A stretch of DNA of 5,460 nt from an uncultured Elusimicrobium sp. (GTDB taxonomy: Bacteria > Elusimicrobiota > Elusimicrobia > Elusimicrobiales > Elusimicrobiaceae): contig CAMGSK010000100.1 in NCBI GenBank assembly GCA_946061795.1, positions 1 to 5,460 on the forward strand. Reading direction: 5' to 3'. Shown here in pieces: positions 5,094 through 5,460 of this stretch. Numbering within the stretch: position 1 is the stretch's first letter; every line of letters begins with the position of its first letter. The notes beneath the pieces were generated by a model. That model searched no databases. It had not been told where the DNA came from and saw nothing but the letters and a program-made list of their open reading frames with translations. Position numbers and translations under genes: made by a program.

Positions 5094-5134
5094 AAAAAGC
5101 AAAACCCGGACAAAAATCCGGGTTTTGCTTTTTT
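5094..5134. terminator. strong bidirectional terminator between convergent genes
   Basis: AAAAAGCAAAACCCGGA (5094-5110) and its exact complement (5117-5133) form a 17-bp stem with a 6-base loop. A T-run closes the plus strand, and the A-run gives TTTTT on the minus strand. It lies about 40 bases after the stop of the plus-strand gene and about 40 bases past the stop of the minus-strand gene at 5173, so it serves both. Confidence 0.92.
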
Positions 5135-5172
5135 CAAACTATACGACGGGAGAATTTAAAGCCTGCCGCTCA

Positions 5173-5460
5173 CTACCATATATTTCCTCCACTTACACCG
5201 AGCACTTCTGTGTGGCCATTGCACGTCAGATAGGTGACGTACGTCCATTGGGTCTGGAAGTTTTCATTGCGGCCTTCATAACGTTTAGTCTCCATGGTAC
5301 ATTCGCCGCCGCCAAAGCCGCCACCTCCACCGCCGCCGCTGCCATTACTGCTGCAGCTGGAATTATTGTGCCACTTACACTCCTGGCAGCGATAGCTTCC
5401 GGACAGCCAGGTGCAAATCTCACACATGGCCAGATTCGGTTGCGTCGTAGCCAGATTCCC
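5173..5460 (-). CDS. 3' end of a Cys- and Gly-rich protein (partial)
   Basis: Only the C-terminal 95 residues lie in the window. The frame stays open to the right edge, and the upstream codons read GNLATTQPNLA before the internal Met at 5427, so that Met need not be the start. The tail has two CxxC pairs, CEIC and CQEC, nine residues apart, then a Cys in NNSSCSSN. A flexible Gly run follows (GSGGGGGGGFGGGEC), then ECTMETKRYEG and a Thr/Tyr-rich end containing one more Cys, closing with GGNIW. Seven Cys in this short stretch suggest disulfides if the protein is secreted, or a zinc-binding site if it is cytosolic. The low-complexity Gly linker favours a surface or secreted protein, perhaps pilin-like, but this is a guess. 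I do not recognise the family. It is convergent with the plus-strand gene and shares its terminator. Confidence 0.65.
   Translation of the reverse strand, partial: GNLATTQPNLAMCEICTWLSGSYRCQECKWHNNSSCSSNGSGGGGGGGFGGGECTMETKRYEGRNENFQTQWTYVTYLTCNGHTEVLGVSGGNIW

Noticed and set aside
1..5460. CRISPR array, insertion sequence, integrase or phage genes
   Set aside because: No regularly spaced direct repeats, no transposase or recombinase reading frame and no terminal inverted repeats were seen on either strand.

Overview
The window most likely comes from a diderm, host-associated bacterium of moderate GC content. Two predicted proteins carry lipoprotein signals, two are YkuD-type L,D-transpeptidase homologues, and the genes are separated by clear rho-independent terminators. 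The overall style recalls gut Elusimicrobiota, but no gene here is a reliable taxonomic marker, so that placement is a weak inference.

Layout. Bases 1-550 hold no convincing gene. The first ~210 bases are AT-rich and carry five copies of a TTCCCTG/CAGGGAA motif, including an exact 11-bp tandem repeat. A symmetrical terminator (214-235) is followed by an unexplained GC-rich block (236-416), then the terminator (494-520) of the next gene. From 551 to 4372 four genes lie on the minus strand. In transcription order they are a cysteine-rich lipoprotein (3809-4372), an L,D-transpeptidase with an intact catalytic motif (3091-3723), its tandem paralogue lacking the catalytic His and Cys (2434-3075), and a large DUF2207 membrane protein with a poly-Gly-Trp tail (551-2380). 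The lipoprotein has its own promoter and terminator. The two transpeptidase homologues form a two-gene operon with 15 bases between them. A strong terminator separates that operon from the DUF2207 gene by only a few bases.

A divergent intergenic region (4373-4562) carries back-to-back promoter candidates and a long imperfect inverted repeat in the predicted 5' leader of the only plus-strand gene, 4563-5051. That gene encodes a 162-residue cytosolic protein of unknown family. A 17-bp bidirectional terminator (5094-5133) separates it from a convergent minus-strand gene, present only as the 3' end of a Cys- and Gly-rich protein that runs off the right edge.

All four minus-strand genes from 551 to 4372 encode predicted envelope proteins, so cell-envelope or peptidoglycan maintenance is the likely theme. 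The clearest oddity is the duplicated L,D-transpeptidase. One copy keeps the H...SGC catalytic motif without a lipobox. The other is a predicted lipoprotein in which the His has become Asn and SGC has become AGD. This suggests an enzyme paired with a membrane-anchored pseudoenzyme.
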